Assembly (NCBI RefSeq): GCF_003667825.1
Contig: NZ_CP033043.1
Coordinates: 1,613,001 to 1,677,000, forward strand
DNA from: Metabacillus litoralis
GTDB lineage: Bacteria > Bacillota > Bacilli > Bacillales > Bacillaceae
DNA: 64,000 nucleotides
Direction of reading: 5' to 3'
Positions 42,259 through 51,524 of this stretch are shown here, in pieces. Made by a program: the position numbers and the translations under genes. Each line of letters opens with the position of its first letter. Position 1 is the first letter of the stretch. The notes under the pieces were generated by a model. The model was given only the letters and a program-made list of their open reading frames with translations, made no database searches and was not told the origin of the DNA.

Positions 42259-42933
42259 TTATGTGACATAATTTAATAATTTATCAAAAGAATTGATCTC
42301 AGCATATGGTTTTATTTCAGTATCATTCTTGATTCTATGAGGGTTATACCAGATCCCCTTTATATTTGCATTTTGACAACCACTAATATCCTTTTCTATG
42401 TCATCTCCAATAAATAATGCGGCTTCTGGATTCACATTTAACTTATTTAATGCTAAATCGAATATGCGTTTGTCAGGTTTACTATATCCCACTTCTTCAG
42501 AAATGATTATGGTATCAAAACAACTAATTAAATTAGTGTTCGTTATTTTATCTTTTTGTCTCTGAGTAGAGCCGTTTGTTATTATTGCAACTTTAACATG
42601 CTTCTTTATATTATTTACGATATTTATCGTATTTTGGTCTGTAGAGAAACAATAAGGAAAATGATGGTTCCAAAAATCTTGAATGGAGTTGCGTGGTAGT
42701 CTATATTGTGGTGGATATTCATCAAAGAATGGTTCCAAAACTTTAATTTTATTATTATTTCCGTAGCTTTTTCTATCATCTTCTTTAAATTTTTGTAGCA
42801 TTTCATATTTAACTGAAGGTTTTACATTCTCATAACACTTTTCTAAAATAATGAAAAACAGGTTATCTACTGCTTTATCCCTATTAAGCAAGGTATCATC
42901 TAAATCAAACATCATTGCTTCATATTCTCTCAA
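42259..42933 (-). CDS. HAD-superfamily hydrolase, YjjG/5'-nucleotidase-like
   Basis: The 224-residue protein has motif I MFDLDDTLLN (Asp10, Asp12), an inserted helical cap (about 20-100), motif II IITNGSTQRQKDKI, the lysine in GYSKPDKRIFD, and motif IV ALFIGDDIEKDISGCQNA. The pattern fits HAD-IA nucleotidases such as YjjG. Starts at a TTG (42933). An ATG six codons later is possible but begins right at the first motif. The 223 bases upstream show no gene. Confidence 0.88.
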   Translation of the reverse strand: MREYEAMMFDLDDTLLNRDKAVDNLFFIILEKCYENVKPSVKYEMLQKFKEDDRKSYGNNNKIKVLEPFFDEYPPQYRLPRNSIQDFWNHHFPYCFSTDQNTINIVNNIKKHVKVAIITNGSTQRQKDKITNTNLISCFDTIIISEEVGYSKPDKRIFDLALNKLNVNPEAALFIGDDIEKDISGCQNANIKGIWYNPHRIKNDTEIKPYAEINSFDKLLNYVT

Positions 42934-43156
42934 TTAAACTTCACAACCTTCCCCAACTAACTAAAGTCCCAAAAGTGCTATGAATGACCGTCGAAAAAAA
43001 CATCAATAACTATTTGAGTTTTTAATCTCATTAAGTAATGTTAAATCACAATATACCCTAAAATCTCATAGAGAGTTAACTCATTGTGAATTATTGATAA
43101 TAATGGTAGTGTTATGTAACATAGTGTTTTTTCCTATGTAAAGGAGCGAATACACT

Positions 43157-43309
43157 ATGCTTAGTAAGGCTGAAAACTTACTATTTCTTAGAGAACTTGG
43201 ACGTTTACAGAATGAATTTAAAAGCTGTAATGATGACCAAGTCCGAGAACACATTCACCAAGACATTTCTCTTCTTATAAAAGCGTTATTAATTACTGCT
43301 TGTAAATAG
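43157..43309 (+). CDS. Small helical protein, 50 aa
   Basis: An ATG at 43157 with AAGGAG upstream opens a 50-residue peptide predicted to be two helices: MLSKAENLLFLRELGRLQNE, then a polar turn, DDQVREHIHQDISLLIKALL, and ITACK. This helical-hairpin size recalls small regulatory peptides such as Spo0E-type phosphatases. However the SQELD signature is absent, so no family is assigned. A terminator overlaps the stop codon, supporting a real gene. Confidence 0.6.
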   Translation: MLSKAENLLFLRELGRLQNEFKSCNDDQVREHIHQDISLLIKALLITACK

Positions 43310-43321
43310 CAGTTTTTTTAT
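43295..43321 (+). terminator. Terminator overlapping the 50-aa gene stop
   Basis: ACTGCT and AGCAGT arms enclose a seven-base loop that contains the stop codon, followed by a T7 run. Confidence 0.75.
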
Positions 43322-43402
43322 TGTGTAAAATAAACAAACTTGCACACTAAAATACATATTTTGTATTCCTATGTAATAAATGAATAATATTCAATTAAGG
43401 AA

Positions 43403-44323
43403 TTATTCCAGTCTAAAGTTCAACATACTTCTTCCTATCAATTTATTTCCATCCTTCCATAAAAACTCTACAGCATATTGTGCACCAATTTTCTTTTCAT
43501 CAATTTCAATGTCTAAGGGTATATTTGTAACGTTTATATTTTTCTTTTTTATTACTTCATAATTGTCTGTATTAATTTGAAGTAAGTTTATCTCAGTAGG
43601 CTGCGGTCTCATTTCATGCCAATCAATCTGTATGTCATCACCTATTTCAACGTCCCCAGAGTGAATGTCAGGAAAGTTATATATGTTATTTTTACTACAA
43701 TTATTCCAGCATACTTCAGCATACCCATAATCAAATAACTCACCATCTGATTCAGTTGATTTGAATTTTTTAATTTCAGGTATTTCCATAAGTGTGAATT
43801 CTGGAAGCTTTCCATCTGTTATTTTCATTTGCTCATTTGTTTCTTTGATCACTATTTTCCCAACATACTGAGCTCTGTTAACTGAAACTGAATTAATAAA
43901 TTCAACTTCTAATACATAATCCCCTTCGTTTGTTGGAAATTGAAATTCCCTATTATCTTTCAATTCCAAATCGATTTTTTCTCCGTGTTTCCAAAGTACA
44001 GCTGTTATCGTAGGATCTCTCCAAATATCTCCACCATTATCTTCGTTCTCTTTAAATTCCAAAGAAGCTTTTTGGTTTGGAGAAACACTAATCACATCTT
44101 GTGATAATCCAAATTTTTCGATATTATCTACTGTTTCCTTTACTTCTCCACTCGATGAACTCCAACTAACATTAGCTTCTGTTAATTTTATTTGTTGATT
44201 TTGTAAACCCTTTTCTAAATGTAAATGAGCAATAGGAACACCAACATCATAATCCTCGCCAAAGCAGCCTGTTAATGCAAAAATAAAAAGCATTCCTACA
44301 AATAATGTCAAGAGTTTGTTCAT
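43403..44323 (-). CDS. Hypothetical lipoprotein
   Basis: The 306-residue protein has a lipoprotein signal peptide with an L-T-G-C lipobox (about Cys20). The chain is beta-rich, with repeated Ig-like strands (ENVKPNQKASLEF-type, LELKDNREFQFPTNEGDYVL, VEFINSVSVNRAQYVGKIVI) suggesting two or more beta-sandwich domains. No enzyme motif. A role in binding or in the cell envelope is possible. ATG at 44323 with AGGAGTG. A GTG three codons earlier is not preferred. It may pair with the next lipoprotein gene at 44496. Confidence 0.82.
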   Translation of the reverse strand: MNKLLTLFVGMLFIFALTGCFGEDYDVGVPIAHLHLEKGLQNQQIKLTEANVSWSSSSGEVKETVDNIEKFGLSQDVISVSPNQKASLEFKENEDNGGDIWRDPTITAVLWKHGEKIDLELKDNREFQFPTNEGDYVLEVEFINSVSVNRAQYVGKIVIKETNEQMKITDGKLPEFTLMEIPEIKKFKSTESDGELFDYGYAEVCWNNCSKNNIYNFPDIHSGDVEIGDDIQIDWHEMRPQPTEINLLQINTDNYEVIKKKNINVTNIPLDIEIDEKKIGAQYAVEFLWKDGNKLIGRSMLNFRLE

Positions 44324-44495
44324 ATAAGTCACTCCTGTCTAAAAACCAAATCCTCAATTCAACATATTATTACGGCTTGCAGAGCCTACTCCACATCTGT
44401 TTGTTAATCCTAACTAATTTCATTAGTTCTAACAACCCATTTATTTATTAAGAAATGTCTGTTACTACTCCAATCAAAATTACCAATCACTTAAT

Positions 44496-45059
44496 TTATT
44501 TATGAAGGTCAAACCGAGCAATTTCACCAACATTTGTTGAAATAATTAATGTAGCATCCAATGCATTGTCCTCAAGAATTTTAAGTTTTTCAACTGGTGG
44601 TACCATCACTTTAATATGATTATTCTCATGACTTACACCAAGATCAAAAGTAAGGATGAATTGACCTTCTTCTCCTGGTTTTAAAACAGGTGTTGATGAT
44701 CCTCCATAACCCAAACCAGTATTATTATAATAAAATGGGTTAAAGACATTGAATCCGATAACTTCATTGGAAGCGTTTATTAAGGTGTCATTTGGTTCTA
44801 TTTCTATTTTTAGGGGATCATTTACCAATTCGCCAATCTTCACTTTACCATCATTTTTAAGTGAAAACTCATAATATAAAGATGTAGGGATAAGTTCTAT
44901 ACCCTCCTCATTAAATCCATACGAACCAAGTCTTTCTTTATCTGAGATGATCTCAACCTTTGAATCAATTAACTCTATGGACTGTTCCGTTTCTGATGAA
45001 CATGAAATGGAGAAAAGTATCATTAAACCAAAAATGTAGATATAAATAGGCTTCTTCAT
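44496..45059 (-). CDS. Hypothetical lipoprotein
   Basis: The 187-residue protein has a signal peptide ending in the lipobox SISC (Cys20). Then there is a beta-rich chain with FSLKNDGKVKIGELVNDPLK and GEEGQFILTFDLGVSHENNH. This resembles a DUF4352-like or Ig-like binding module, without a catalytic site. ATG with AAAGGAG. It lies 172 bases upstream of the lipoprotein at 43403 on the same strand. Confidence 0.8.
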   Translation of the reverse strand: MKKPIYIYIFGLMILFSISCSSETEQSIELIDSKVEIISDKERLGSYGFNEEGIELIPTSLYYEFSLKNDGKVKIGELVNDPLKIEIEPNDTLINASNEVIGFNVFNPFYYNNTGLGYGGSSTPVLKPGEEGQFILTFDLGVSHENNHIKVMVPPVEKLKILEDNALDATLIISTNVGEIARFDLHK

Positions 45060-45181
45060 CCTACACTCCTTTAATTATTGTTATATAGAACTAATATATT
45101 GTCACTATCCTTCTCAAAAGACTAAAGAAAAATAGATGATACCTCTAGTCACTGTAGTCTTGTAGTGTTCTAGAAATATTT

Positions 45182-45919
45182 CTAAGCTCTTCCACTCATT
45201 AGAGGTTTAGCCCAGTCTTTCCGATTATTTTGGATTGCGACTTTAGATGCTCTTTCCCAGTCATAAGGCACATTAATTTGCTCGATTAACCATTGATTTG
45301 CTTCTTTTTTCATAATAGTATAATTTGCATATGGTGATCCTGATTCCATTTTATGAGGGATAGGTAAATCATCTTTATATGCTGGAAGCCCTACACTTCC
45401 TGGGTTAACGACCAACTTATCATTAGGTAAATAGACAATTCTAGGAATATGACTATGTCCACACAATATCACGCTCTGTTCTACGTGTTGAAGACTTTTC
45501 ATGATTTCTAGTGAACTCTTTAAGGTTCCTCCCGCTTCCGTCATCTCTTCTAAGAGATAAGCTTCATCAGAATCAGGTGTACCATGGCATAGGAGAATAT
45601 CATCTATAACTACCGAAGAAGGATGTTGCTTTATCCAATCGAGATGTTCTTCAGTCAACATTTGCTTAATATGATGTAGGGTAGATTGGGAATAATTGTC
45701 TACTGCTTCAAGTAACATACGATCGCAATTCCCCATGATATGAACCATTTTATGCTTAATTAATTGTTTATAAGTACCCAAAGGGTCTAAAGGACCATAT
45801 AAACTATCTCCTAAGTTGAATATGTTATCAATACCGCGATTTGTAATATCTTGCAGGACAGCCTTTAATGCCAAATTATTTCCATGAATATCTGAAATAA
45901 CCGCTATTGTTTGTTCCAA
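45182..45919 (-). CDS. Metallophosphoesterase family protein
   Basis: The 245-residue protein has the two-metal calcineurin-type motifs in order: AVISDIHGNNLAL, FNLGDSLYGPLDP, MGNCDRML, LLCHGTPDS and ILCGHSHIPR. It is of the YfcE/diadenosine-tetraphosphatase-like group. Substrate is uncertain (phosphodiester or nucleotide). The TTG at 45919 with GAGGG eight bases upstream is preferred to a GTG at 45928 that overlaps the site. Single-gene unit. Confidence 0.9.
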   Translation of the reverse strand: MEQTIAVISDIHGNNLALKAVLQDITNRGIDNIFNLGDSLYGPLDPLGTYKQLIKHKMVHIMGNCDRMLLEAVDNYSQSTLHHIKQMLTEEHLDWIKQHPSSVVIDDILLCHGTPDSDEAYLLEEMTEAGGTLKSSLEIMKSLQHVEQSVILCGHSHIPRIVYLPNDKLVVNPGSVGLPAYKDDLPIPHKMESGSPYANYTIMKKEANQWLIEQINVPYDWERASKVAIQNNRKDWAKPLMSGRA

Positions 45920-46179
45920 AAGATACACCCTCGATCACTAAAAATTTATAAAACCTAATAAACTATTAGTTTATTCAATATCATTCACCACAAATCACTA
46001 TTATCCTTCATTTGACTCTATAATACTAATAAGGAGCTGTCTTTTTTAAGAACTACCCCTCAGTTACTAGAATTTGTTGTAAAACAATAGCTTCTCATTA
46101 AACTAATTGTCAGATTTTCTTACATGATGATTGAAAAAAGAGTGGGATAAAACTTATATTTATTTTGGAGGTTGTTTTT

Positions 46180-46638
46180 ATGGAGATAAAAAAAGATGAT
46201 TTAACTGGAGACAAAGTAGCTGAATTGATAAGAGAGCATCTTCATGCCATGACGTTGAATTCACCACCTGAAAGCATCCATGCTTTAAACTTAGAGAAGC
46301 TAAGACAATCAAATATTACCTTTTGGACTGCATGGGAAGACAATGAATTAGCCGGAATGGGAGCCTTAAAAGAACTCGACATCTCTCATGGTGAAATTAA
46401 ATCAATGAGAACTTCATCGTCACATCTCAGAAAGGGTGTTGCCAGAAAAATGCTCCAGCACATCCTAGACGAAGCTATAGTGCGAGGCTATGAACAACTG
46501 AGTTTAGAGACGGGATCAATGATTGAATTTGAACCAGCAAGGAAGCTCTATGAAAATTTCGGCTTTGACTATTGTGAGCCTTTTGCAGACTATAAGGAAG
46601 ATCCAAATAGCGTTTTTATGACAAAGAAACTTGGATAA
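46180..46638 (+). CDS. GNAT family N-acetyltransferase
   Basis: The 152-residue protein has the GNAT fold: LAGMGALKELDISHGEIKSM, then LRKGVARKMLQHILDEA (acetyl-CoA loop near 88-104), and FEPARKLYENFGFDYCEPF. Length and layout match small-molecule acetyltransferases of the YsnE type. ATG with TTGGAGG. An earlier TTG overlaps the site. A terminator overlaps the gene end. Confidence 0.92.
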   Translation: MEIKKDDLTGDKVAELIREHLHAMTLNSPPESIHALNLEKLRQSNITFWTAWEDNELAGMGALKELDISHGEIKSMRTSSSHLRKGVARKMLQHILDEAIVRGYEQLSLETGSMIEFEPARKLYENFGFDYCEPFADYKEDPNSVFMTKKLG

Positions 46639-46664
46639 GTTCTGTTTTGAACTTATCCTTTTTC
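46633..46664 (+). terminator. Rho-independent terminator
   Basis: GGATAAGTTC (46633-46642) and GAACTTATCC (46649-46658) pair perfectly, followed by T5. The stem includes the stop of the acetyltransferase gene. Confidence 0.88.
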
Positions 46665-46802
46665 TTCTCCAGTCAGAGAACGAAGAAATTATGTTGATAG
46701 TCGAAGAAAATTTTCTTATTTTCATATGAATAAGTATGTTGTATAATAATGACAAATTTGGTAATTGATCATTATTATATGTTTTTTGAGGTGTATACAT
46801 TT

Positions 46803-46979
46803 ATGCTCACAGCTCTAAACCTAATTGGTAGCATACTATTCGTTATATTAGGATTTATTTCTTATTTACGGTTCTTAAAAATTCCTAATAAGGATTGGAG
46901 AGAACTTGCATTAATTCTGTCTTTGATATTTATAGTTTTTGGATTATCTAGCTATATTTATTTCATTATTTCAGATTAA
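46803..46979 (+). CDS. Small two-helix membrane protein, 58 aa
   Basis: An ATG at 46803 with GAGGTG nine bases upstream opens 58 codons: MLTALNLIGSILFVILGFIS, a short basic turn, then ALILSLIFIVFGLSSYIYFI. Two transmembrane helices. Longer in-frame starts lack a ribosome site. No family assigned. Confidence 0.65.
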   Translation: MLTALNLIGSILFVILGFISYLRFLKIPNKDWRELALILSLIFIVFGLSSYIYFIISD

Positions 46980-47011
46980 CGCTTAATTATTCTCTCTCTT
47001 TTATCCCGTTA

Positions 47012-47509
47012 TCAATCCATACCCTCTCTTACTTTCACCATGTTATACCAGCTGACTCCACCATGTTGTGATTGAGACAATCCATGATTAATAAATCCAC
47101 ATTTTTCATAAAAGGAAACTAACTCCTGTTTACATGTTAAAGTAATGCCTTTTCTTTCATTTTCTTTCACAAGCTCTTCCATTTTCTCAATTAACATCTT
47201 AGCAATTCCTTGATTTCTTGCCTGTTTGGACACAGCTAAACCTAAAATACTCTGATATCCGCCTCTATTCGGATTTCTTTTGATTTTCTCAAAAAGATCA
47301 TCAGTAATGTAAGGTTGATTAATGATAGGTCCATTGATATAACCAAGAATCTCCCCTTTCTTTTTTGCCACTATAAAGGTATCAGGTATCAGCTGAATTC
47401 TCTCCTCAAATGCTTCTTTCGTGGCAGCTTCTTCGGCAGGAAATCCTTCATTTTCAATAAGTAAGAGCTGTTCTAAATCTGTAGCTTGAACATTTTTTAA
47501 GATAATCAT
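47012..47509 (-). CDS. GNAT family N-acetyltransferase
   Basis: The 165-residue GNAT protein has ENEGFPAEEAATKEAFEERI, IVAKKKGEILGYINGPI, and the acetyl-CoA loop LAVSKQARNQGIAKMLIEKM (about 96-115). The end is KCGFINHGLSQSQHGGVSWY. This resembles arylalkylamine/aminoglycoside-type GNATs. Ribosome site weak (AAAGAT). Single-gene unit. Confidence 0.9.
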   Translation of the reverse strand: MIILKNVQATDLEQLLLIENEGFPAEEAATKEAFEERIQLIPDTFIVAKKKGEILGYINGPIINQPYITDDLFEKIKRNPNRGGYQSILGLAVSKQARNQGIAKMLIEKMEELVKENERKGITLTCKQELVSFYEKCGFINHGLSQSQHGGVSWYNMVKVREGMD

Positions 47510-47656
47510 ATAATCTTTAACTCCTATCCTAACTCAATTCTATTGGATTTATGTAGCCTCTCCGTATCTATTTACTCCGCATTCATTACCTAATAAAAGA
47601 AGAGGACGCGTTCTTAATCTGCGTTTTTATTACGTAAAAAAGTAAGTTTTCGAGTT

Positions 47657-48028
47657 TTAGTGAGGCATAGAATATACTACTAGATAAATAGCCCTCACCA
47701 AGCTATATCCAAATAAAAGAATAAGTGTAACATAAAACACCTTACTCCAAACCTTTCCTTTTGCATATATATTTACTAAAAAGAAAAAGAACAAAGCACT
47801 TACAAAAATAAATTGTAAAAATTCCTTTACCTTATATGTTTCTAATAGTAATTCTTTATTATAGAACAATTGCAAGTTTTCATTAACCGAAATTGGGATT
47901 GTAAATAAAGATGATATCAGTGCAATTACGGTAAAAAGTCCATATAAATTTAATACTCTTTTCGTATTGAGTTTCTTTTTTGTCACGATCTCAACGTTAT
48001 TGGATGTTTGCTGTTGTATTTGCACCAA
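47657..48028 (-). CDS. Small three-helix membrane protein
   Basis: The 123-residue protein has a polar N-terminal 25 residues, then three helices (about 27-46, 70-88 and 95-118) with a basic loop. No family recognised. TTG start with GGGAGG five bases upstream (a GTG follows). Position between a GNAT gene and the ClpP terminator gives no clue to function. Confidence 0.7.
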   Translation of the reverse strand: MVQIQQQTSNNVEIVTKKKLNTKRVLNLYGLFTVIALISSLFTIPISVNENLQLFYNKELLLETYKVKEFLQFIFVSALFFFFLVNIYAKGKVWSKVFYVTLILLFGYSLVRAIYLVVYSMPH

Positions 48029-48133
48029 CTTGACCTCCCACTATAATTCTCTCTATATATACGAACAAATACAATGAAAGTTTCGAGATGTTGGTATTAG
48101 ATTTTGGAATATAATAATGTCCAATATACTAAT

Positions 48134-48176
48134 AAAACCACTAAAAAAGGTCATTCACCTTCTTCAGTGGTTTTTT
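48134..48176 (-). terminator. Bidirectional terminator after clpP paralog
   Basis: AAAACCACT (48134-48142) and AGTGGTTTT (48166-48174) form an outer stem with a nested AAGGT-type inner hairpin. T-runs are present on both strands. It ends the sigma/ClpP unit. Confidence 0.75.
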
Positions 48177-48187
48177 CACGTTCTTTT

Positions 48188-48760
48188 CTAAATAATGTCA
48201 TCTATGATGCCGTATTCTTTTGCAGCTTCGGCACTCATAAAATAATCACGGTCCGTATCTTGTGCGACCTTTTCAATTGGTTGACCGGTGCGTTCTGCGA
48301 TAATTTGATTAATATGCTCGCGCAGGCTGATAATCCGTTTGGCGGATATTTCAATATCTGTCGCTTGCCCTCTAGCACCACCTAACGGCTGATGAATCAT
48401 AATCTCGCTGTTCGGAAGGGCATAGCGTTTTCCTTTGGTACCAGCCAGCAACAGGTTTGCTCCAAATGAAGCAGCCATCCCCATGCAAATCGTTCTAATA
48501 TCTGGTTTGATGTATTGCATCGTATCAAATATCGCAAAGCCAGCAGTTACTGACCCACCAGGGCTGTTAATGTACATCGATATATCCTTGTCAGGGTCTT
48601 CAGCTGCAAGAAACAACAGCTGTGCTACAACACTATTTGCAAGCCCGTCAGTGATTTCATCACCAACCATAATAATCCGGTCCTTTAACAATCGTGAGTA
48701 AATATCATAAGACCTCTCCCCGCGATTAGATTGCTCGATAACATACGGTGTCACATTCAT
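48188..48760 (-). CDS. ClpP-family serine protease subunit (second copy type)
   Basis: The 190-residue protein has the complete ClpP layout: [30 protein letters not shown], and the catalytic triad Ser98 ([12 protein letters not shown]), His123 ([14 protein letters not shown]) and Asp172 ([11 protein letters not shown]). It forms tetradecamers that degrade proteins delivered by Clp ATPases. The main ClpP of Bacilli has AASMGAFLL, so this divergent SFGANLL form is probably a paralog. ATG with AAGGAGG. It lies 33 bases after a sigma-factor gene with which it forms an operon. Confidence 0.93.
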   Translation of the reverse strand: MNVTPYVIEQSNRGERSYDIYSRLLKDRIIMVGDEITDGLANSVVAQLLFLAAEDPDKDISMYINSPGGSVTAGFAIFDTMQYIKPDIRTICMGMAASFGANLLLAGTKGKRYALPNSEIMIHQPLGGARGQATDIEISAKRIISLREHINQIIAERTGQPIEKVAQDTDRDYFMSAEAAKEYGIIDDII

Positions 48761-48793
48761 TTCGCTTCCTCCTTTTTTAGGCGGAAACCCCAT

Positions 48794-49501
48794 TTATGCC
48801 GCCATTAGGACAGTGCGTGAAGGACGAGAGTGAGCGAGTGTGCAGTGCATAGAGCTTGCTGGACGCTGATCTTTCACTAATGAGCGCAATAACGGTATCG
48901 ACTGGATCAGAATCGTTGGATCCTGTCTCTTAAATGAGACATGAAGGAGATGTTCCACTTGCTCACGTTCTTCTTTCTCCCAATAAAGGTCAATGAGCGG
49001 ACTTCCTTCTTGATTCATCTGTTTCGCTAAGCGTTGTTTGGCTCGATGAATGGTTGATTTTACAGCTGTCTCAGATGTCAAAAAGATGTCTGCAATTTCA
49101 GTGAGCTGATAGCGAAACCCTTCTTTTAAGACAAGCATAACGACTTGCTTCGGTGTTAATTGGGTCGTCAAACGTTGAATAATCTCAAAACGAGTCGCAA
49201 TATTGCTAGTCGAATTATCCGAATTCAGTTCATTAAGATCGGCTTCTAAGCACTCCTTATTGTGCTTTCGGATCGTATCAACCCAAGCATTGTGCGCCAT
49301 CTTGTTCACTAAAGCTGCTGGAATTGAAGATTGGTCCCCATAATAGAGCCAAAGCTTCATCATCGCATTCTGAACCAGTTCCTCGCCATCCCATTGATTT
49401 TTTGCTAGTCCCAGACAGTATCGTCTCAGCTTAGGATAAAGCTCTTGAAAGTCTTCCTCATTTAATAAATTCTCTGCACCGTGCACACGGCTTCTCTGCA
49501 T
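48794..49501 (-). CDS. Sigma-70 family RNA polymerase sigma factor with C-terminal extension
   Basis: The 235-residue protein has region 2 (LRRYCLGLAKNQWDGEELVQ, then NAMMKLWLYYG and HNAWVDTIRKHNKE) and region 4 (LTPKQVVMLVLKEGFRYQLT, SETAVKSTIHRAKQRLAKQ). After these a 70-residue extension follows (DLYWEKEEREQVEHLLHVSF, ending SRPSRTVLMAA) that could be a regulatory segment, perhaps a protease recognition region. ATG at 49501 with AAGGAGTG. The downstream gene is a ClpP. Local base composition is clearly richer in G+C than the neighbours. Confidence 0.9.
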   Translation of the reverse strand: MQRSRVHGAENLLNEEDFQELYPKLRRYCLGLAKNQWDGEELVQNAMMKLWLYYGDQSSIPAALVNKMAHNAWVDTIRKHNKECLEADLNELNSDNSTSNIATRFEIIQRLTTQLTPKQVVMLVLKEGFRYQLTEIADIFLTSETAVKSTIHRAKQRLAKQMNQEGSPLIDLYWEKEEREQVEHLLHVSFKRQDPTILIQSIPLLRSLVKDQRPASSMHCTLAHSRPSRTVLMAA

Positions 49502-50258
49502 CACAATCACTCCTTCAGCACGTCTCTACTGTATAAACGGATAACGAAAACGAAAAGATACGGGGTGGAAAAAAATTTTTGTATGTTTAAATAATATTTT
49601 ACCTTCATCCATTTCATAATGTACAATTTGTTACCCAAATGCAAATGAGTATAGACTGTCTTAAAGACTTGGATACCGTAAGTAAATATTGTGATGACTA
49701 CAATTAATGGAATCGCGATACTTCTATTGATCATAAAAGCAGTATAGTCCATCGCCTAAGTTGAAAGCTTGATAAACTCAATTCCTCATAAATATTCTAT
49801 GACCAATTGATACTAATCATTAAAGTAAGGAGAAAAACAAAAGAGTTTTGCATAAATGAAAGTTTTTTTTGCATGAAAATGAACGTTATAATCTAAGATA
49901 CAAAAAAACAGACAGCAAAAGCCATAATTATCATCCTTTGACTTTAATTAGTTGCGCTCGACACTTATTAAGAATATGTAGCATTTAAGATTAAATTTTC
50001 CTATTTATATGTATACTATTGTTACCAATCTATACTTGCAGCTATTAATAAAATAAAAATGATACTCTGAATAATAATTTGGGGAACTAGCCAAAATCAT
50101 TTAAGCAACTTTATTTGTTACAAAAGGCCCCATTATTGCTGAAGGATGTTTTGAATAAAAAATGGGGAGGTTGAACAGTTAGCATTACTTCGCTAGTTTA
50201 TCCATTATGTGGATGAATTTTCTCATCAATTCTCATAATAGGTATGAGGTGGATTTAT
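49502..50258. other. Gene-poor interval upstream of sigma/ClpP unit
   Basis: About 750 bases without a gene I can support. An 82-codon minus-strand frame (49507-49752) with a hydrophobic start has no ribosome site and is not accepted. A CCCCATT/AATGGGG inverted repeat lies at about 50129-50166, upstream of the CBO0543 genes. No promoter could be identified with confidence. Confidence 0.5.
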
Positions 50259-50747
50259 TTGAATGTTGATTATTTTGTCTTGTTATTATTATGGATTATT
50301 TTCCCGTTTATATTGTATAAGATGGTCCCAAGAAATCGTCTACGAGAAGCCATCGTTACCTTTTTGTTTTTTCAAATGTTAACATGGTTGTTTAGTATTG
50401 GGCTAAGCTATACGAATACACTTGAATCTCCAATTAGACTCTTTAAGTATGCTACAAAACTAAATTTCACCATGGAATATTTAGTATTCCCAGCACTAGC
50501 TGTAGGGTTTCAATTGAAATTTCCTAATCATTCAAATTACCCAAGAAGATTACTTCACTATCTACTTTGGGTTGGGATCATTGTATCTTTTATCTATTTA
50601 ATAGGGAAGTTCACCGACATAATGGATGTTAACAATAATCATCTAATAATGAGCTTTTTTAATTTTATTATTGAGCTCTGGTTGTCACGTCAATATGTCT
50701 TATGGATAATAAATAAAAATAATAATAAGAGTGATCAAATAATATGA
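50259..50747 (+). CDS. CBO0543 family membrane protein
   Basis: The 162-residue protein has about five transmembrane helices, with the family's FFQMLTWLFSIGLSYTN and MEYLVFPALAVGFQLKFPN segments. TTG start at 50259 with GAGGTGG six bases upstream. An in-frame ATG at 50244 is part of the ribosome site. It is translationally coupled to the next gene (ATGA overlap). Function unknown. The family occurs in spore formers. Confidence 0.8.
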   Translation: MNVDYFVLLLLWIIFPFILYKMVPRNRLREAIVTFLFFQMLTWLFSIGLSYTNTLESPIRLFKYATKLNFTMEYLVFPALAVGFQLKFPNHSNYPRRLLHYLLWVGIIVSFIYLIGKFTDIMDVNNNHLIMSFFNFIIELWLSRQYVLWIINKNNNKSDQII

Positions 50748-51211
50748 AGATTGAGCACACCATTTTATATGTTATATATGCTTGTACATTTATTTCGCTT
50801 GCTTTTATACCAAAAAACAAATTGAAACAAGCAAGTATTATTTTCTTGTTTCAACAGTTTGCTACCTGGTTTTTAGGATTGCTTGTAGTCGAATTGCATC
50901 TAATAGAATACCCTGTAAGGGAACTTTCAAATATAAATAAATCAAGTTTTCTTTTCGAGTTCTTAGTATTTCCTATAATCAGCATATTCTTTTGTATATA
51001 TTTCCCATATACAAAGAGTTTTATGAGAAAGTTTTTATACACAAGTGCTTTTTGTACAGGAATAACCATCCCTGAAACCATATTTGAAAGGTATACACAG
51101 CTTATTAAATATATAAAATGGGATTGGTATATCACTTGGTTATCTGTTTACGCTGCTTTATTATTATCTTGGTATTTTTATAAATGGTATTTTAAAATTA
51201 ATAACAAGTAA
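50744..51211 (+). CDS. CBO0543 family membrane protein
   Basis: The 155-residue protein is a diverged copy of its neighbour (IIFLFQQFATWFLGLLVVEL versus VTFLFFQMLTWLFSIGLSYT, then FEFLVFPIISIFFCIYFPYT). Five predicted helices. It begins at an ATG that overlaps the previous stop (ATGA), so the two are made together. A strong terminator follows at 51317. The pair may form a heteromer, which is inference only. Confidence 0.78.
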   Translation: MKIEHTILYVIYACTFISLAFIPKNKLKQASIIFLFQQFATWFLGLLVVELHLIEYPVRELSNINKSSFLFEFLVFPIISIFFCIYFPYTKSFMRKFLYTSAFCTGITIPETIFERYTQLIKYIKWDWYITWLSVYAALLLSWYFYKWYFKINNK

Positions 51212-51316
51212 TACTTATGCGCTCTACATTTTTTGTTCTACTATTCATTTATTCCCTTCTAAGACCACAATCCTCTTTACCATAAGTATCACCCGAACTG
51301 GCCTTAAACTGAAATT

Positions 51317-51349
51317 AGCGCCTTTCCTTATCCCAATAAGGCGCTTTGA
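51317..51349 (+). terminator. Rho-independent terminator
   Basis: AGCGCCTT (51317-51324) and AAGGCGCT (51338-51345) pair perfectly, followed by TTGATTG. It separates the CBO0543 pair from the third copy. Confidence 0.7.
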
Positions 51350-51524
51350 TTGTTGAGTGTTCATGAAATGAGTTAAAGAAACCGTGGTACTCCCATTAGT
51401 ATAAGGTTTGGTTTACTTCCTCTTACAATACGATACTATAGGAACTAACAAAACTTCGACTTGCATGTTTATCAACATAAACTAATGTGAAGACTGATAA
51501 AAAAATTAAAGAGGTTAATTTTAA

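Noticed and set aside
49507..49752. Minus-strand 81-codon frame with hydrophobic start (MDYTAFMINRSIAIPLIVVI)
   Set aside because: No ribosome site, the tail is low-complexity, and it overlaps the start region of the sigma gene. It could be a remnant, but nothing supports it.
50100..50200. Short frame reading GPIIAEGCFE with a nearby CCCCATT/AATGGGG repeat
   Set aside because: No start or ribosome site and only about 12 residues look protein-like. Kept only as a note on the gap.
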